Shown piece by piece: positions 60,913 through 64,000 of a DNA stretch of 64,000 nucleotides. Both the position numbers and the translations under genes were made by a program. Under the pieces are notes generated by a model that was not told the DNA's origin, made no database searches, and saw only the letters and a list, made by a program, of their open reading frames with translations. The stretch is taken from the NCBI RefSeq assembly GCF_943192945.1, contig NZ_CALPCE010000004.1, positions 62,001-126,000 of the forward strand, written 5' to 3'. This DNA is from Anaerocaecibacter muris (GTDB lineage Bacteria > Bacillota > Clostridia > Christensenellales > Pumilibacteraceae). How positions within the stretch are numbered: position 1 is the first letter of the stretch; each line of letters opens with the position of its first letter.

Positions 60913-61784
60913 ACATCACCTCGCAATGCCGCTTCCAAAATTTCATCAAAAAACCGACCTTCTCTGCGATAGTTTTTACAAATATCGTTCGCCATAGAAA
61001 TGCCCTTTGCTCGGTTTTCTTCACTGACCGCTTGCAAGCATTTCCGCTCTAACGGCGACAGCTCGACTTCCCTTTCCACTCTTACTGCATCACACGCTTT
61101 TTGCGTTTTTGCAACATACTGCTTTCCGAGTTGTAATGCCGATAAACTGTTTACGAGTGCCTGATCGGTTATAAGTTCTTGAAAGAAATTATCTATGACA
61201 AAGAACATTCTGTCGTTTGCTATGCTACCTATAATCAAATCTCTGCTTTCGGAATAGTTTTTGTATTTTTGATATAAAGCCGTGGATTTTATTTTTTCCA
61301 TTCTTCCGCGATGATATGCTACAAGCATTGCCCACTCGATATCCGCAGGTACTTCCACTGTTGCAAGTCCACCGATCTTGATAGACACTATATAAAACCT
61401 CGACTTGGCAAAATCGCACACCAATGTCAGCGGTTGCCCCGGTTCCGTACCCATATAAAAGCCTTGTCCGAAATCACACCGACTGCGACTTATGGGCGCT
61501 ATTTTTCCTTTGAGCCCCTCTTTCGAGCCGTGGTATAAAACAATTCTATCCGTTTCGAGTTCTATTGCCGCTGCCGCTTTTTTCACCTTTTGAATGATCA
61601 TTTCGTAAAGCGGCACGGAATGCCGAACGCAAAAATCGTACACCTTCATTTGTGCAAGATTATTCGGCATAGCGTGACCGTTTTCCCAACGATTTATTGT
61701 TGCAAACGTGACACCCAGCTCATCCGCCATTTCAGCTTGACTTAACTTTGTATATTCACGAATCTGTTTAATTATTTCGTTCAT
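60909..61784 (-). CDS. XRE helix-turn-helix fused to DUF3990-type ADP-ribosyltransferase domain
   Basis: 291 residues. N-terminal XRE domain (about 1-60: L-S-Q-A-E-M-A-D-E-L-G-V-T-F-A-T-I-N-R-W-E). The second domain starts about residue 80 with V-L-Y-H-G-S-K-E-G-L, followed by F-G-Q-G-F-Y-M-G (about 125), the H-Y pattern of ADP-ribosyltransferase folds. This fits DUF3990 toxins that modify a target using NAD. Unlike the separate HTH antitoxins of many systems, here DNA binding and catalytic domains are in one chain. Own promoter with an operator-like inverted repeat upstream. Confidence 0.78.
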   Translation of the reverse strand: MNEIIKQIREYTKLSQAEMADELGVTFATINRWENGHAMPNNLAQMKVYDFCVRHSVPLYEMIIQKVKKAAAAIELETDRIVLYHGSKEGLKGKIAPISRSRCDFGQGFYMGTEPGQPLTLVCDFAKSRFYIVSIKIGGLATVEVPADIEWAMLVAYHRGRMEKIKSTALYQKYKNYSESRDLIIGSIANDRMFFVIDNFFQELITDQALVNSLSALQLGKQYVAKTQKACDAVRVEREVELSPLERKCLQAVSEENRAKGISMANDICKNYRREGRFFDEILEAALRGDV

Positions 61785-61797
61785 AGCCGCACTCCGA

Positions 61798-61838
61798 ATA
61801 TAACATTTCGTTTGAATTTATTATATACTATGTTATAT
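61798..61838. promoter_or_regulatory. operator-like inverted repeat of the ART moron
   Basis: ATATAACAT (61798-61806) and ATGTTATAT (61830-61838), 9-bp arms with centres about 32 bases apart, flanking the -10 box. Probably the binding site of the XRE domain. Confidence 0.5.
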
Positions 61839-61848
61839 GAATTGTCAA
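61820..61848 (-). promoter_or_regulatory. consensus promoter of the ART moron
   Basis: Minus strand TTGACA (61848-61843), 17 bases, TATAAT (61825-61820). Confidence 0.85.
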
Positions 61849-61935
61849 GCTTTCTCGAAGAGAAAATTGTATCTATTTTTAGCAACTCGCTGTTTTGCAT
61901 GGGTTTATACTGATTTGCTCTATAAGTGCAGAGAT

Positions 61936-62270
61936 TTATTTTACTATGATTCCCTTTTCCGCCGCCATTGCCTTTAATATTGCGTCGCTTTTGTTAGCCT
62001 GCTTTTTCGGCTTCTTTCGCGCATCGCGCAAGACTTTGCCAAGCGTCGGCAATCGCTTTTGCCTGGCAAATGCCTCGGTATGCCACGCAAGGCATAGCAG
62101 ATTCTCAAACTCATCTTGGTCGCGCCGTTGTTTTTGCTGTGCAAGGAGAGTTAATTCATACGGCGTATATTCGCCGACCGATAAAGGATCGAGTCCGAAT
62201 TGCACGACAGCACGGTCTAAAAGCGCCGCAAGGTCAAAAACGGCGGCTACGCTTCCCCCGTGCCGCCACC
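61936..62270 (-). CDS. tail assembly chaperone extension (gpT-like), probably made by -1 frameshift
   Basis: About 105 residues, with E-Y-T-P-Y-E-L-T-L-L-A-Q-Q-K and E-N-L-L-C-L-A-W-H-T-E-A-F-A-R-Q, the pattern of the second tail chaperone in siphoviruses. No ATG or GTG with a ribosome binding site opens the frame near the end of the gpG-like gene, whose frame is exactly one base out (-1). A run of five G lies at the changeover (about 62251-62256). As in lambda G/GT, the product is likely the fusion of both frames. Confidence 0.65.
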
Positions 62271-62561
62271 CTCCGCCTTCGTCGTACCGAATGCCTCGGT
62301 CAGCGCATCGCCTATCTTTTCGGCTATCGTGTTGAGGTCGGTGTACTCGTCGATTAAATCGCCGACCTTTTCGATAGTCAGCGACTTGTCTTCGTGGCAA
62401 AGTCCTGCGTACACGATGGCGAGCAGGTCTTTAATGCCGACGTTGCCGAGGTCGAGAGACATCAGCGTTTTGCCCGTGATGTCTTCGATCTTGGCGAGCG
62501 CATTCATTCCGTAGCGCAACGTGCGCGGTTTATCCAGTGTTATGGTGATTCCCTTTTTCAT
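62247..62561 (-). CDS. tail assembly chaperone (gpG-like)
   Basis: 104 residues from ATG 62561 with AGGAGG upstream. Short helical protein (G-I-T-I-T-L-D-K-P-R-T-L-R, T-L-M-S-L-D-L, I-V-Y-A-G-L-C-H). It lies between the major tail protein and the tape measure region; chaperones of this type coat the tape measure protein during tail assembly. Its end overlaps the gpT-like frame. Confidence 0.75.
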   Translation of the reverse strand: MKKGITITLDKPRTLRYGMNALAKIEDITGKTLMSLDLGNVGIKDLLAIVYAGLCHEDKSLTIEKVGDLIDEYTDLNTIAEKIGDALTEAFGTTKAEGGGTGEA

Positions 62562-62569
62562 ATCGCCTC

Positions 62570-62971
62570 CTATTCGCCGAGTTCGAACGACAGTGCGCCC
62601 GTCCCCGTGCATTCGATGCTGATGGACACAACGTCATCGACCGGGTCTTCTATGGAAAGACTGTTGATGTACGCCTCGCCCGTGTAGTAGTTCTTTTCGT
62701 CCACGAACAGTTTCAAAGTGACCGTCGTGCCGTGCAGATATGCGTATTGCAAAGCCGCTTGCCCTTGCCCGTCCAAAGGTACTTCGTAATCGCCTTCGCT
62801 CGACGCCGACCACTCTTTGAGACCCGTGATATAGTTCTTCCAATCGTCGCCGAGCGAGGTCGTTTCGAGCGTGTCGAGCGAAAGTTCGAGCGACCAATTC
62901 TTGATGCCGACCACCTTTTGGTCGCTTTCCGTGCCTATGACGACTTTGCCGTTTTTGCCTGCTACCGCCAT
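62570..62971 (-). CDS. phage major tail protein
   Basis: 133 residues from ATG 62971 (AGGAGG upstream). G-K-N-G-K-V-V-I-G-T, L-S-L-D-T-L-E-T-T-S-L-G and the final V-S-I-S-I-E-C-T-G-T-G beta pattern match siphovirus tail-tube proteins, which polymerise around the tape measure protein. Confidence 0.85.
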   Translation of the reverse strand: MAVAGKNGKVVIGTESDQKVVGIKNWSLELSLDTLETTSLGDDWKNYITGLKEWSASSEGDYEVPLDGQGQAALQYAYLHGTTVTLKLFVDEKNYYTGEAYINSLSIEDPVDDVVSISIECTGTGALSFELGE

Positions 62972-62981
62972 ATTTACCTCC

Positions 62982-63392
62982 TTATTTTTCGTTGAAATGT
63001 ATCTCAAATTCGATGCTTGACATGTATTCCTCGGTATCGAATTTGAGCGCCGTGTTTCCGTTATACTCGTAGTCGGATTTGATGAACACGGCTTGAATGT
63101 TCAGTCCGCACATATCCCCTTTGTAATCTTGCAATGCTTTCTTTATGAGCCGCGAGAGTTCGCGTGTTTTCTTATAAGTCGTATCGTGGCTGACAAACTG
63201 CACCGTTTGCCGCACATAGCCTGTGTCGCCTTGCAATGCGCTGTCGTAGTTGGCAAGCACTGGCGCGTACACGATTGCCGGGAGCGGCGCAGACTGCGGC
63301 AAGATTATGGGATATATCCTGTCCTTGACGCGAGCCGTAATATCTTTTCTCGAACACAGATACTCATAAACCGCTTGGCAAATATCTTTCAT
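62982..63392 (-). CDS. phage tail completion (DUF3168-like) protein
   Basis: 136 residues. I-C-Q-A-V-Y-E-Y-L, V-K-D-R-I-Y-P-I-I-L-P-Q-S-A-P-L-P-A-I-V-Y and a C-terminal beta pattern (I-E-F-E-I-H-F) match tail terminator proteins of siphoviruses, which cap the tail tube at the neck. Overlaps the HK97 gp10-like gene by four bases. Confidence 0.8.
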   Translation of the reverse strand: MKDICQAVYEYLCSRKDITARVKDRIYPIILPQSAPLPAIVYAPVLANYDSALQGDTGYVRQTVQFVSHDTTYKKTRELSRLIKKALQDYKGDMCGLNIQAVFIKSDYEYNGNTALKFDTEEYMSSIEFEIHFNEK

Positions 63393-63790
63393 ATCTTGCG
63401 ACCTACCGCTCTCGACAGTTCCGCCGTGATAGCATCGTTGATTTTATTTTGGTTGTCGTCAACGGCGTTACGCATAAACGGATTGGCGGGACGGTTTCGG
63501 CTGCCGAGTTCGACGTGCGTACCGTATTTGAGCGATTTATCGTAGTCGACTTGCACAGTCGCTTTTACCGCCGTCGCTTTGCCGTCGGTCAAATGCAGAC
63601 TTTGTTTGAGTGCGCCCGTATCCACGGGACAGTTGCGCTTGGCATCTTCGAGTGCGATTTTACCGCCCGCTTTCGCCGCCGCCATCAGCGCATCCGCCGC
63701 CGCTTCCTCCATTGCTTTCAGGTCTTTTACAAGCGCATCCGCACCCTCCACCGTAGTCTTGACTTTTAGCTGTTTTGCACTGTAGCCCAT
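63389..63790 (-). CDS. HK97 gp10-like head-tail connector protein
   Basis: 133 residues. A-K-R-N-C-P-V-D-T-G-A-L-K-Q-S-L (about 53-68) and R-N-R-P-A-N-P-F-M-R-N-A (about 98-109) are the hallmark of the HK97 gp10-like family, located at the head-tail joint. The head closure frame overlaps it by 131 bases. Confidence 0.9.
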   Translation of the reverse strand: MGYSAKQLKVKTTVEGADALVKDLKAMEEAAADALMAAAKAGGKIALEDAKRNCPVDTGALKQSLHLTDGKATAVKATVQVDYDKSLKYGTHVELGSRNRPANPFMRNAVDDNQNKINDAITAELSRAVGRKI

Positions 63791-64000
63791 CGTTTACCTT
63801 CTCCTTGCAGTTGATTATAGTTTCCGTGTGCGCCGTATCCGCGTCAATCGCACCCACTATTTCGTACAGTTTTTTGCCGTAACGAATGCGGTGCAATACT
63901 GTCAACCACGGCAAAAACCGCATTGTTATTTTCGCTACCGCCTCCGCAGTCACTTGTTGCGAAACAAGTTGCTCCGTGCCGCTTACGGTCACAATGCTCG
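63660..64000 (-). CDS. phage head closure protein, 5' end outside the window
   Basis: The frame is open to the right edge, so the N terminus is missing. The visible part (V-S-G-T-E-Q-L, Q-V-T-A-E, I-T-M-R-F, R-I-R-Y-G-K-K-L-Y-E-I-V-G-A-I) matches the C-terminal two-thirds of head closure/adaptor proteins. The normal end would be near 63790, but the frame continues 43 codons into the gp10-like gene with a Gly/Cys-rich tail, so a stop codon was lost or misread. Confidence 0.7.
   Translation of the reverse strand, partial: SIVTVSGTEQLVSQQVTAEAVAKITMRFLPWLTVLHRIRYGKKLYEIVGAIDADTAHTETIINCKEKVNDGLQCKTAKSQDYGGGCGCACKRPESNGGSGGGCADGGGESGR

Overview
The window looks like a chromosome segment of an uncultured, endospore-forming, low-to-mid GC Bacillota (Clostridia-like) bacterium. 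The sequence basis is a set of diagnostic sporulation and germination genes (spoIIR, a sleB-ypeB pair, a yabP-yabQ pair, a BclA-like collagen protein beside a glycosyltransferase), strong AGGAGG ribosome binding sites and classical TTGACA-17-TATAAT promoters. Species cannot be named from sequence alone.

Region 1, about 1-37.8 kb, is host backbone rich in GCG/CGC-type codons. It starts with small surface and regulatory genes (Sel1 protein, AraC regulator, lipoproteins, zinc-ribbon membrane protein, papain-fold secreted protein). A gene-free stretch at 7.9-8.8 kb is filled with palindrome-rich tandem repeats. Then come ypeB/sleB/spoIIR, a PP-loop ATPase with a HAD phosphatase, a stand-alone Spo0A effector-domain protein, a large lipoprotein, a sigma factor/anti-sigma-like pair, tRNA-Ser(GCU), a collagen-like spore surface protein with a glycosyltransferase, and yabPQ. 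A long plus-strand operon (24.0-32.4 kb) carries a P-loop kinase, an LtaS-like phosphoglycerol transferase, a ClC channel, an SDR protein and an EFR1 ferredoxin. Polyphosphate genes (ppx, ppk), phosphofructokinase, and two more Spo0A-C-like genes (one frameshifted) close the region.

Region 2, about 37.8-46.3 kb, is accessory DNA of different, more AT-rich texture. It holds a DUF2726 fragment, an IS200/IS605 remnant, a frameshifted phosphoesterase and a PIN-domain/zinc-ribbon protein. A translationally coupled cassette follows: RecA-fold ATPase, a large serine recombinase with an unusual C-terminal domain, and three small proteins that appear to carry that same domain on its own.

Region 3, about 46.4-64 kb, is a siphovirus-like prophage, cut by the right window edge. 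It has a XRE regulator, a strongly structured candidate ncRNA and a small HNH protein on the plus strand. On the minus strand lie two more serine recombinases, the holin region, tail fibres, baseplate, tape measure, tail chaperones, major tail protein and head-tail connector genes. An independently transcribed two-gene 'moron' (XRE-ADP-ribosyltransferase fusion plus partner) sits inside the tail operon.

The most unusual points are the recombinase plus companion-domain cassette (42.0-45.2 kb), the structured RNA beside the HNH gene (47.0-47.4 kb), the ART moron (60.4-61.9 kb), the family of receiver-less Spo0A domains, and promoters placed so close to start codons that the messages should be leaderless.
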